Origin: Lachnospiraceae bacterium | Lineage (GTDB): Bacteria; Bacillota; Clostridia; Lachnospirales; Lachnospiraceae | Direction: 5' to 3' | Assembly (NCBI GenBank): GCA_022798035.1 | Contig: JAAWLS010000073.1 | Span: 1-8,946 of the forward strand | DNA length: 8,946 nt | Shown here: positions 1-6,462 of the stretch, piece by piece | Numbering within the stretch: position 1 is the first letter of the stretch | How the letters are laid out: every line of letters begins with the position of its first letter | Translations under genes and position numbers: made by a program | The notes under the pieces: model-generated | The model's database searches: none | What the model saw: the letters and a program-made list of their open reading frames with translations, nothing else | What the model was told of the DNA's origin: nothing

Positions 1-47
1 AAAGTCCCCACGGAAAAATCCGGGGTTCCCATAAATATCGCTCTCAC
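1..47 (-). CDS. fmt: Methionyl-tRNA formyltransferase, N-terminal 15 codons only (cut by window edge)
   Basis: The reading frame starts at a GTG (47-45), five nucleotides after the def stop codon, and reads (M)RAIFMGTPDFSVGT before the window ends. The MGTPDF block a few residues from the N terminus is the well-known start of Fmt, where it begins the Rossmann-type formyltetrahydrofolate-binding domain. Fmt transfers a formyl group from 10-formyl-THF to Met-tRNA(fMet) in the cytoplasm. I chose GTG rather than the ATG at 32 because family members normally carry about five residues before MGTPDF. The likely Shine-Dalgarno lies inside the last glutamate codons of def (GAGGAGGAAG), suggesting translational coupling. 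The rest of the gene is outside the window, so its integrity cannot be judged. Confidence 0.86.
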   Translation of the reverse strand, partial: MRAIFMGTPDFSVGT

Positions 48-51
48 CCTT

Positions 52-534
52 TTATGCTTCCTCCTCTTCTTCCTCGTCAGTCACATCGTGAATCACGCCT
101 TCCACCTTCTCCACATACATGTGTCCGTCCAGGTGGTCTATCTCGTGACAGAATGCTCTCGCCAGCAGTTCCTCTCCTTCCATCTCAAACCGCTCCATAT
201 TCTCATCCCATGCTTCTATTTTTACATAATGGGGTCTTGTAACTGTTCCCGCCTTGCCTGGAAGGCTTAAGCATCCCTCGTCGCCGGTCTGTTCTCCCCG
301 TGAGGCAATCACGCGGGGATTAATCAACACAATGGGGCCTTCTCCTACGTCAATTACCACAAGCCGTTTTAAAATTCCCACCTGAGGAGCCGCAAGTCCC
401 ACTCCATTTGCCTCATACATAGTCTCTAGCATATCGTCAATCAATTCTTTTATTCTGGGAGTTACTTCCTTAATCTCTCTGCATTTTTTTGTCAGTACTT
501 CGTCACCCATCTGACGGATGATTCTCTGTGCCAT
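52..534 (-). CDS. def: Peptide deformylase
   Basis: Removes the N-terminal formyl group from nascent proteins at the ribosome. At 160 aa it has a typical length for the family and carries all three deformylase motifs: GVGLAAPQ (residues 44-51), EGCLS (86-90) and HEIDH (130-134). From the family, Cys88, His130 and His134 should bind the metal ion and Glu131 should be the catalytic acid/base. The ATG start is supported by a near-perfect AAGGAGGA at 541-548, six bases upstream. It follows priA by 51 bp and precedes fmt by 4 bp, in an operon whose promoter is upstream of murE. The C terminus is unusually acidic, ending in six consecutive glutamates and an alanine. The codons for these glutamates also supply a purine-rich ribosome binding site for fmt. 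Confidence 0.97.
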   Translation of the reverse strand: MAQRIIRQMGDEVLTKKCREIKEVTPRIKELIDDMLETMYEANGVGLAAPQVGILKRLVVIDVGEGPIVLINPRVIASRGEQTGDEGCLSLPGKAGTVTRPHYVKIEAWDENMERFEMEGEELLARAFCHEIDHLDGHMYVEKVEGVIHDVTDEEEEEEA

Positions 535-585
535 GTTATTTCCTCCTTCAATCTATCTTAATACTTTCATCACCGCTTCCTTTGC

Positions 586-2829
586 TCAAAAGCCGTTCAT
601 AGGATTAAAATCAAACTGTATAATTACTTTGGCAAATTCCCGGTGGCCGTTTACAAACTGTTCCAGTACATCCTTAATCCGTACCAGTTCCTGGTAGTCT
701 GCATGTTTAAAATAAATTACTTTTTTGTATATATCTTTGACTTTCGCAACCGACGCATCTGCCGGTCCAAGCACAGACAAGCCGGATATTTTCCCGTCGT
801 CCTGTGCTTTGCGGACTTTCTTGCCCAGCAGCTCCGCACTCAAAGCGGCTGTCATCTCATCTCCGGAAGCCACAAGCATCACCATCATGTGGCCGCAGGG
901 AGGATAATTCATCAATTCCCTGCCGGCAATCTCTGTTTCATAAAATTTGACGTAATCCTGCTGTCTGGCCAGCTCAATGCAGTAGTGCTCCGGACTGTAA
1001 GTCTGAATGATGACTTCTCCCGGCAGTTTTCCTCTTCCTGCCCGGCCGGAGGCCTGAGTCAGAAGCTGAAACGTCCGTTCCGCTCCATGAAAATCACTGA
1101 CATACAAAGACAAGTCTGCCGCCAGAACCCCAACCAGCGTCACATTGGGAAAATCATGTCCTTTCACAATCATCTGCGTGCCGATTAAAATATCAGCCTC
1201 TTGATTGGCAAAGGCAGACAAAATATTCTCATACCCCGCCTTATTTCTGGTGGTGTCAAAATCCATCCGCAGCACTCTGGCCTCCGGAAATTTCCTCTTT
1301 ACAATCTCCTCCACTTTCTGCGTACCGGCCTTAAAGCCGCTGATGTATTTCGAACCGCACTCCGGGCAGATTTGAGGCACTGCCTCCTCATATCCGCAGT
1401 AATGGCATACCATTTTTCCATTGTTGTGCTGGCTCAAAGCCACATCGCAGTGAGGACATTTCAGCACGTGGCCGCAGGCTCTGCAGGAGACAAACCCTGC
1501 CATGCCTCTCCGGTTGATAAACAGCATAATCTGCTGATGTTTCTCCAGCCGGTCCGCCATCAATTCTTTCAATCTCTCGCTTAAAATAGAGCGGTTTCCC
1601 TGTCTTAATTCTTCCCGCAAATCTACAATTTCACCGCTTGGCAGAGGTTTTTCTTCAATTCTTTTTTCCAGATTCAGCAGCGTATATTCTCCCTGCTGTG
1701 CTTTGAAATAACTGTCTATGGACGGGGTGGCAGAACCCAGAACAACGCTTGCACCTGCCATTTTCGCCCGCTCAACCGCCGTTTCCCTGGCGTGATACCT
1801 GGGTATGGTCTCGCTTTTATAGCTGGTCTCGTGTTCTTCGTCTATGATGATAACTCCTAAATTTGAAAATGGTGTGAACAACGCAGACCTGGGGCCAATC
1901 ATCACGTCCAGCTCTCCGCTTTTCGCCCGCTCAAACTGGTCATACCGCTCTCCCGGCGACATTTTGGAATTTAAAATAGACACGCGTTCCCCAAAGCGCT
2001 GATAAAAACGTACCACAGTCTGGTAAGTCAGGGCAATCTCCGGTATCAGCACAATTGCCTGTCTGCCGCTTTTTACCACCCGCTCAATCAAGTCTATGTA
2101 CACAGCAGTTTTTCCGCTTCCTGTCACTCCGTGAATCAGGTAAGTGTGATATTGCTGCTGTTCCCACTCCTGCCAAATCTGTTCCACAATCTGCTGCTGC
2201 CCGTCATTTAAAATCAGCCTGCTCTCTTCCCGTTTTAAATCTCCAAAGGGACTGCGGTAAGTCCGTTTTTCCTCCACACCAAGAATCCCCAGCTCTTCCA
2301 TAGCCCGTATCACAGAGGCAGTAATATTCAATTTTCCTCTCACAGCCTCATAGGGAATCGGATTCTGTTCCAATAGGGCAGAAAGCAGACGGGCCCGGGC
2401 TTTGTGATTCTTCTTTTCCAGCAGTGCAAGCTGCTCTTCGGCTTTGTTCCGGCTCAGTTTCAGCTGAATCAAACGCTGCTTTTTTTCCTTTGTTTTCTGC
2501 TTGACCGGGAGCACCGTTTTCAGGGCATGATTCATGGTTCCCCCGTAATTTTTCCGCATCCAGCCTGCCAGGGCAATCAGCTGTGATTCAATGGGAATGC
2601 TGCCTTCCACCAGGTCGTAAATCTCTTTTATTTTCTCAACATCATATTCCGGCGTATCCGTCAGCTCCACCACGTAGCCTGTGGTTTTCCTCTCTCCGTT
2701 TCCAAAAGGAATTTCCACCTGCATCCCCACATCCAATTCTGTCTGCAGGCGCTTCGGCACCCTGTACTGAAAAGTTTTGTCTAATTTTTCGTGTGAAATA
2801 TCAATAATAATATTGGCAAATTCTGCCAT
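586..2829 (-). CDS. priA: Primosomal protein N' (replication restart helicase PriA)
   Basis: A superfamily 2 DNA helicase that recognises abandoned replication forks and reloads the replisome. The 747 aa match the usual family length. Residues about 1-105 form the N-terminal 3'-end-binding domain (ADIIID-like start, FQYRVP). Walker A is GVTGSGKT (234-241), the DEEH box is at 330-333 and GSATPS is at 365-370. Eight cysteines in four CxxC pairs (449/452, 458/461, 475/478, 488/491) make the two zinc sites inserted in the helicase core. Motif V (GTQMIVKGHDFP, 550-561) and motif VI (QASGRAGRG, 592-600) are intact. The ATG start is 15 bp after the murE stop, with AGGTGAT as ribosome binding site. 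No lesion is visible. It is probably co-transcribed with murE and def. Confidence 0.98.
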   Translation of the reverse strand: MAEFANIIIDISHEKLDKTFQYRVPKRLQTELDVGMQVEIPFGNGERKTTGYVVELTDTPEYDVEKIKEIYDLVEGSIPIESQLIALAGWMRKNYGGTMNHALKTVLPVKQKTKEKKQRLIQLKLSRNKAEEQLALLEKKNHKARARLLSALLEQNPIPYEAVRGKLNITASVIRAMEELGILGVEEKRTYRSPFGDLKREESRLILNDGQQQIVEQIWQEWEQQQYHTYLIHGVTGSGKTAVYIDLIERVVKSGRQAIVLIPEIALTYQTVVRFYQRFGERVSILNSKMSPGERYDQFERAKSGELDVMIGPRSALFTPFSNLGVIIIDEEHETSYKSETIPRYHARETAVERAKMAGASVVLGSATPSIDSYFKAQQGEYTLLNLEKRIEEKPLPSGEIVDLREELRQGNRSILSERLKELMADRLEKHQQIMLFINRRGMAGFVSCRACGHVLKCPHCDVALSQHNNGKMVCHYCGYEEAVPQICPECGSKYISGFKAGTQKVEEIVKRKFPEARVLRMDFDTTRNKAGYENILSAFANQEADILIGTQMIVKGHDFPNVTLVGVLAADLSLYVSDFHGAERTFQLLTQASGRAGRGKLPGEVIIQTYSPEHYCIELARQQDYVKFYETEIAGRELMNYPPCGHMMVMLVASGDEMTAALSAELLGKKVRKAQDDGKISGLSVLGPADASVAKVKDIYKKVIYFKHADYQELVRIKDVLEQFVNGHREFAKVIIQFDFNPMNGF

Positions 2830-2844
2830 TTATACATCACCTGT

Positions 2845-4317
2845 CTATCTTTCCCGTGCCAGTTCTTCCAAAACTTCCTGAATCAACACGCGCTCATCCA
2901 TCGGGTACTTTTGGCCTTTGATTTCCTGATAGTCTTCATGGCCTTTTCCTGCCAGCACAATAATGTCTCCCGGCTGCCCATGCGCAATGGCATACCGGAT
3001 GGCCTCTTTTCGGTCCGGAATCTCCACAAAATCTCCGCTGGTCTTAGCCATTCCCACTTTGATATCATCTATGATGTCCTGAGGCTCCTCAAATCTGGGA
3101 TTATCTGATGTGATAATCGTCAAATCTGCCAGCCTGCCGGAAACTTCCCCCATCTCATAGCGGCGCAGTTTGGAACGGTTGCCGCCGCAGCCAAACAGAC
3201 ACACCAAACGCTTGGGCTCATACTCTTTCAGTGTGCCGAGAAGGCTCTCTAAACTCATAGCGTTGTGAGCATAGTCAATCATCAGTGTAAATTCATCTGA
3301 CACAGGAATCATTTCAATTCTTCCCTTTACCTTTGCTGTCTTTAAGGCCATCTTCATATTTTCTTCTGTCACCTGAAAATGGCGGCAGATAGCAATGGCC
3401 GTCAGGGAATTGTACACGCTGAATCTTCCAGGCACGTCAATTTCCACTTCCATATTTACAAGACCCCGGGCTTGATAAGCCACTCCCAGATAACCCGGGC
3501 GATTCAGCAGATGGGTATTTTCTGCCCGCAAATCCGCCCCGGGAGAAAATCCAAATGTCTCGAGCTCACATGTATGGCCTTTTATGACCTGCTCACAATG
3601 CTCATCATCCACATTGATGATTCCTGTCCGGCACTGGCGAAACAGCAGCCCTTTACACGCCAGATATTCCTCAAAAGAAGCGTGTTCGTTGGGGCCGATA
3701 TGGTCTGGTTCAATGTTTGTAAAAATTCCCATCTCAAAGGTAAATCCTGCTGTCCGGTGCATCATCAGTCCCTGAGAGGACACTTCCATCACCACACACT
3801 GACAGCCTGCTTCCAGCATCTGATGAAAATAATCCTGTACAATATAGGACTCCGGCGTGGTATTATTGGCCGGGATTACTCTGTCTCCGATAACTGCCTC
3901 AATGGTTCCAATCAGTCCCACTTTGTAACCTGCCTGCTCTAAAATGGATTTCACCATATAAGTGGTGGTGGTTTTGCCTTTCGTTCCAGTCACTCCGATT
4001 ACTTTCAATTTCTCAGCGGGATGGCGGAACCAGGCTGCTGAAGTCAGTGCAAGGCCATATCTGGTGTCCTTCACTTTTATCACCGTAAGGGACTCAGGCG
4101 CTTCCACCTCTTCCTGCACCAAAACGGCCGCGGCGCCTTTCTCTGCCGCCTCCTTAATATAGACATGCCCGTCTGATACAGTTCCTTTGATACACACAAA
4201 CAGACATCCCTTGGACACTTTTCTGGAATCGTATACAAGCTCTGTAATCTCTATCTCTATCTCCCCTTGGACTACCGTGTAATCCAGACGTTCCAGCAGA
4301 TTTTTCAATTTCTCCAT
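2845..4317 (-). CDS. murE: UDP-N-acetylmuramoyl-L-alanyl-D-glutamate--2,6-diaminopimelate ligase (MurE)
   Basis: A cytoplasmic ATP-dependent Mur ligase that adds the third amino acid to the peptidoglycan stem peptide. The 490 aa cover all three domains: N-terminal UDP-substrate domain (about 1-100), central ATPase (about 105-330) and C-terminal domain (about 330-490). Seen motifs are the P-loop GTKGKTTT (111-118), TPES (154-157), MEVSSQGL (177-184), FTNIEPDH (199-206), Lys222 at the position of the carbamylated lysine, GRIE (332-335), DYAH (348-351), DNPR (405-408) and GKGHEDYQ (457-464). DNPR is the known signature for meso-diaminopimelate rather than lysine specificity. DYAH is followed by NAMSLESLL rather than the common TPD, so this may be a clostridial subfamily next to priA. 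A second murE in the division cluster elsewhere cannot be excluded. AGAGGA lies 7 bp before the ATG. First gene of the operon. Confidence 0.95.
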   Translation of the reverse strand: MEKLKNLLERLDYTVVQGEIEIEITELVYDSRKVSKGCLFVCIKGTVSDGHVYIKEAAEKGAAAVLVQEEVEAPESLTVIKVKDTRYGLALTSAAWFRHPAEKLKVIGVTGTKGKTTTTYMVKSILEQAGYKVGLIGTIEAVIGDRVIPANNTTPESYIVQDYFHQMLEAGCQCVVMEVSSQGLMMHRTAGFTFEMGIFTNIEPDHIGPNEHASFEEYLACKGLLFRQCRTGIINVDDEHCEQVIKGHTCELETFGFSPGADLRAENTHLLNRPGYLGVAYQARGLVNMEVEIDVPGRFSVYNSLTAIAICRHFQVTEENMKMALKTAKVKGRIEMIPVSDEFTLMIDYAHNAMSLESLLGTLKEYEPKRLVCLFGCGGNRSKLRRYEMGEVSGRLADLTIITSDNPRFEEPQDIIDDIKVGMAKTSGDFVEIPDRKEAIRYAIAHGQPGDIIVLAGKGHEDYQEIKGQKYPMDERVLIQEVLEELARER

Positions 4318-4352
4318 GGTATTTTCCTCTTTTCTGAAAACATACTCGTATT

Positions 4353-4381
4353 ATTATATGCTATATTTGAGGTTTTGGCAA
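4353..4381 (-). promoter_or_regulatory. Sigma-A-type promoter of the murE-priA-def-fmt operon
   Basis: On the minus strand, TTGCCA (4376-4381) and TATAAT (4353-4358) are separated by exactly 17 bp. The expected transcription start is near 4346, leaving a leader of about 30 nt that carries AGAGGA at 4325-4330, seven bases before the murE ATG. No operator-like repeat is visible around it. No comparable promoter was noticed in the short gaps between murE, priA, def and fmt, in line with one transcript. Confidence 0.8.
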
Positions 4382-4425
4382 GGTTGGGCGAACTTGAGTT
4401 TCCATACTTTGTCATCTGTCATGTC

Positions 4426-4457
4426 AAAAGGTTCCCACCACAAAGTGATGGGAACCT
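4426..4457 (-). terminator. Rho-independent terminator of the DUF3788 gene
   Basis: AGGTTCCCA (4429-4437) is the perfect complement of TGGGAACCT (4449-4457). Inside, CAC and GTG pair after a single C/A mismatch, leaving an AAA loop. On the minus strand the stem is followed by a short T run (TTTT, partly in the stem). It lies 43 bp past the DUF3788 stop and just upstream of the murE promoter, so it would insulate the housekeeping operon. The U tract is short, so termination may be incomplete. Confidence 0.75.
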
Positions 4458-4499
4458 GCTGTACATAAAAATACGGATACTCAAGTGTCCGGCTTCTGC

Positions 4500-4919
4500 T
4501 CAACTGTTCCTGCGGATTTGGATAAGCCGAAGAAGCGCATCGTAATTATCTCCTTCCTCTTCCAAATCAATCATGAGCCATTTTTGTCCATTTCCTTCCT
4601 TCGTCTGATAATAGATTTCCTGCAGCTTTCCGGGACACTCCGGCAGTGCTGCCTCCACTGCATCCTTTTCCTTTTTTCCTACCACAATCATCACTGTGAC
4701 ATAAGATTCCCTGGGATATATGGTACACAATGTCTTTCCTGATTTTTTAAATTTAACATTCCATCCTCTTTCCCAGCTGCATGAACTGAATTCTATTTTT
4801 TCACTGCATTGATAAGTGCTTTTCATCTCTGAGCAGAATCCTGTAAAAACGGGATTTCCAACATACTGTTCGATTTCTTCCAGGGCCGGGCAGTTGTGCT
4901 TATCTTGTAAATCAATCAT
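4500..4919 (-). CDS. DUF3788 family protein, function unknown
   Basis: A soluble protein of 139 aa that I recognise as DUF3788, a small family common in Firmicutes with no assigned function that I know of. The recognisable core is the run from W53 through the GWNVKFKKSGKTLCTIYPRE segment (57-76), followed by a hydrophobic VTVMIVVGKKE strand (78-88), a KWLMIDLEEE strand (118-127) and a final RLIQIRR helix or strand (131-137). There is no signal peptide or membrane segment. The ATG has AGAGGT six bases upstream. The gene diverges from the small membrane protein gene at 5186, sharing an intergenic region with a large palindrome, and ends at the hairpin terminator at 4426-4457. It looks monocistronic. 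The family call is fairly sure; nothing in the context fixes a role. Confidence 0.8.
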   Translation of the reverse strand: MIDLQDKHNCPALEEIEQYVGNPVFTGFCSEMKSTYQCSEKIEFSSCSWERGWNVKFKKSGKTLCTIYPRESYVTVMIVVGKKEKDAVEAALPECPGKLQEIYYQTKEGNGQKWLMIDLEEEGDNYDALLRLIQIRRNS

Positions 4920-4970
4920 GTGAATACCTCTTTTCCTAAAATTTCAACAGCAATTCAAAATCTCAGGCCG

Positions 4971-5003
4971 CAGATAGTTTCTAAAAAATTTAGAAACTAT
5001 CTG
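4971..5003. promoter_or_regulatory. Perfect 33-bp palindrome, candidate operator between divergent promoters
   Basis: CAGATAGTTTCTAAA (4971-4985) is the exact reverse complement of TTTAGAAACTATCTG (4989-5003), separated by AAA. It sits between the divergent starts at 4919 and 5186. The right arm covers the -35 zone of the rightward extended -10 promoter (5013-5021), and the palindrome spans the candidate leftward promoter (4978-5007). A dyad with 15-bp arms is more than expected by chance. A dimeric repressor site is the simplest reading. It has no T tract on either side, so a terminator is unlikely. Confidence 0.6.
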
Positions 5004-5007
5004 TCAG
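4978..5007 (-). promoter_or_regulatory. Candidate promoter of the DUF3788 gene
   Basis: On the minus strand CTGACA (5002-5007, five of six matches to TTGACA) is followed after 18 bp by TAGAAA (4978-4983, four of six matches to TATAAT). The -10 match is weak. It would give a leader of about 50 nt and lies almost wholly inside the palindrome. An alternative pair is TTGCAG and TAAATT further upstream, spaced by 17 bp. I cannot choose firmly between them. Confidence 0.35.
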
Positions 5008-5012
5008 CTCTG

Positions 5013-5021
5013 TGTTATAAT
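5013..5021 (+). promoter_or_regulatory. Extended -10 promoter for the small membrane protein gene
   Basis: TGTTATAAT (5013-5021) is a consensus extended -10 element (TGnTATAAT). The -35 region, about 4993-4998 inside the right arm of the palindrome, reads GAAACT and does not match the consensus, which is usual for extended -10 promoters. Transcription would begin near 5028 and leave an untranslated leader of about 158 nt. That leader contains CCGGTT (5035-5040) complementary to AACCGG (5086-5091), so it may fold, but it matches no riboswitch I know. Confidence 0.5.
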
Positions 5022-5173
5022 TTAACTTAGTCTTCCGGTTTCTGCAACATATGCATTGCGTTTTGCAATTGCCTGTCTCCTTCTGAACCGGTAAAAAGAA
5101 TCAAAAATTTGCAAACCGCTTGAAATTTTTACAATAATTTTATCGTGTAATTATGCAAACAACAAAGCATAAC

Positions 5174-5179
5174 GGAAGG
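5174..5179 (+). promoter_or_regulatory. Ribosome binding site that sets the start of the membrane protein
   Basis: GGAAGG stands six bases before the ATG at 5186. The in-frame upstream ATG at 5153 has no purine-rich site before it and would add eleven polar residues, so the later start is preferred. Confidence 0.7.
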
Positions 5180-5185
5180 TTTTTT

Positions 5186-5473
5186 ATGAAATATTTACCC
5201 ATTTTTCAAGAATTATTTGGGTCAGACAGCATCTTTATTATGCTGGTTGGTTTTATCCTCGCATTATTTATCGGTATCAGGATAAACAACACCAGGAAAA
5301 ATATCATAGGCCTTATTTTTAGCTTCATTTTGTATGCAGTCTGCGAATTGATTTCCAACATATCCCCCGGCTATCTGATTACAGTGACTTTACTTTTTAT
5401 CGGAACAATTGCCATTGGCGGAATCGCAGGTTTCACGCTCAGCGCAGTAACTGCGTATTTAAAAAAACGGTAA
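5186..5473 (+). CDS. Small integral membrane protein, unknown function
   Basis: A protein of 95 aa that I do not recognise as a named family. It has three hydrophobic segments: about residues 14-32, ending in GIRI; 38-56, starting with NIIGLIF; and 62-86, which is rich in Gly, Ile and Thr. The positive loops (RINNTRKN between helices 1 and 2, and the YLKKR C terminus) suggest that the first loop and the C terminus face the cytoplasm. There is no enzyme motif. It is the only gene in the window read rightward. It diverges from the DUF3788 gene across the palindrome and converges on the truncated TetR gene, with 35 bp between stop codons. This tight convergent junction is where the C-terminal half of the TetR gene is missing. 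No clear terminator follows it. Confidence 0.7.
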   Translation: MKYLPIFQELFGSDSIFIMLVGFILALFIGIRINNTRKNIIGLIFSFILYAVCELISNISPGYLITVTLLFIGTIAIGGIAGFTLSAVTAYLKKR

Positions 5474-5508
5474 ATTTCATCTCGAAGCATGGAAACACAG
5501 AGGCGGCC

Positions 5509-5814
5509 CTAGAGCCAGCCCAATGACTGTTTTAATTTCTCACGGCTCAACAAAATACGATTAATCATCATATCACTTAAAATTGTGATTTCTGCTCCTT
5601 CTATTTTTTCACCGTATTTCTTTTCCAGTTCAATCAGAAGCTGGAAATAAAAACGTCCGTACAAATCTGTCAGTATCTCATATTTAAAAGGATAGTAATA
5701 GGACAAATTCCCCTGGGTGATATTATATACCATGGCAATTTCCCTGGTGGTCTCTTCAAATCCTTTTTCTAAAAATAATTTTGTGGCTTCTCTGCAAATC
5801 ATTTGCTTTTTCAA
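5509..5814 (-). pseudogene. TetR-family transcriptional regulator, truncated to the DNA-binding domain
   Basis: The 101 residues contain a recognisable TetR N-terminal domain: EATKLFLEKGFEETT (helix 1), REIAMVYNITQGNLSYYY (helix-turn-helix, about residues 24-41) and the start of helix 4 (KYEILTDLY). Family members are normally about 180-210 aa. Here the protein stops at a TAG soon after, and almost all of the ligand-binding and dimerisation domain is absent. The HTH also seems one residue short between T23 and R24 compared with the usual TTxREIA. The start is unclear: TTG at 5814 or ATG at 5802. In the same frame a TTA (5824-5826) stands seven bases after GGGAG, where a TTG start would fit, so a start-codon mutation is possible. 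Most likely a decayed gene, though a short DNA-binding protein could still be made. Confidence 0.65.
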
Positions 5815-5822
5815 TTGTTTCT

Positions 5823-6194
5823 TTAATATAACACTCCCGCTAAATAAATTTCTCTTATACTTGGGACTGCTCTTATGCCGCGGCGGACCGCTTTTTCAAA
5901 GCAAATCGGGCAGGAGACAGATATGATTACTCCTACCTGGTTCGCTGGGTTGTGTTCATAATCACAAACGATATTATTCGGAAATTGCATCACAGAATTC
6001 ACCAACCTGCCATACGATTTTATCAACTTCATTGCCTTTCAGTATCAGTCTGAAATCCGGCTCAAATTCCGTTTCGGCTTCTTCCAGATAGATAAATTTT
6101 CCATTGTAATATACAGTGGACGCTCCGCATTAAAAACAGTTCCTTTTCCATCCATGCATTCCAGGACTTTTACTCATTTTTCGTTTACTGACAC
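5823..6194 (-). pseudogene. Decayed gene of unknown family, upstream of the TetR remnant
   Basis: A GTG start (6194) has a well-placed GGAG (6203-6206), eight bases upstream and behind a good promoter, but the frame meets TGA after six codons. It then continues as VKVLECMDGKGTVFNAE. Near 6110 protein-like sequence moves to another frame, giving YYNGKFIYLEEAETEFEPDF and then LILKGNEVDKIVWQVGEF. Near 5975 it returns to the first frame (NNIVCDYEHNPANQVGVIIS, then SCPICFEKAVRRG) and ends at TAA 5823-5825. Spliced together, this gives a protein of roughly 120 aa with a CPIC pair that might bind metal. I do not recognise the family. The last 69 codons can still be read alone from an ATG at 6032, but that start lacks a convincing ribosome binding site. 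The stop touches the presumed ancestral TetR start, so the two were probably one operon. Confidence 0.5.
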
Positions 6195-6217
6195 GACACA
6201 TTCTCCTTTTTTCTTAA

Positions 6218-6246
6218 ATTATATAATCAGTCTGTGCCAAAATCAA
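6218..6246 (-). promoter_or_regulatory. Promoter upstream of the decayed TetR locus
   Basis: TTGATT (6241-6246) and TATAAT (6218-6223) on the minus strand are separated by 17 bp. A consensus-like ribosome binding site (AAAAGGAG, 6203-6210) follows shortly after. The control signals therefore look intact although the two genes behind them are broken, which points to recent decay. Confidence 0.7.
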
Positions 6247-6462
6247 CGTTTTTAAGTCATGACCTATTTTATGACAATTTAACTGGGTAGGACACTTTTT
6301 CTAAAAATTTTACAGGGACCGTCGCAAAATACAATGATTCAATAAGATATAGTACAACTGTGCCAATATTTGCACACTATCTTGTGGAATCTGTTATTTT
6401 ACAACAACCCCTGTGTTATGTTTATCAATAGAGGTCAAAATACCTTTGACTTTAATATTTTT
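6247..6462. other. Gene-free stretch with an insertion-sequence-like end and small inverted repeats
   Basis: I see no gene here. GGGACCGTCGCAAAAT (6315-6330) resembles the terminal inverted repeats (TTTTGCGACnGTCCC read from the other strand) that I associate with IS1182-type elements of clostridia. It is followed by an imperfect dyad, AAGATATAGT (6344-6353) with ACTATCTT (6376-6383). No transposase or second end is present, so at most this is a relic. GTCAAA-ATACC-TTTGAC (6434-6450) is a short hairpin followed on the plus strand by a T-rich run. It lies just past the kinase stop but faces the wrong way for that gene. No convincing terminator for the kinase gene was seen. Confidence 0.35.

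Noticed and set aside
643..1188. Plus-strand open frame of 181 codons opposite priA
   Set aside because: Antisense shadow of a fully conserved priA; the product is rich in His, Phe and Cys and has no recognisable family or ribosome binding site.
3379..3942. Plus-strand open frame of 187 codons opposite murE
   Set aside because: Lies entirely on the other strand of intact murE motifs and has shadow-like composition.
4971..5003. Palindrome read as a rho-independent terminator
   Set aside because: AT-rich stem with no T tract on either side, lying between divergent gene starts where no transcript should end.
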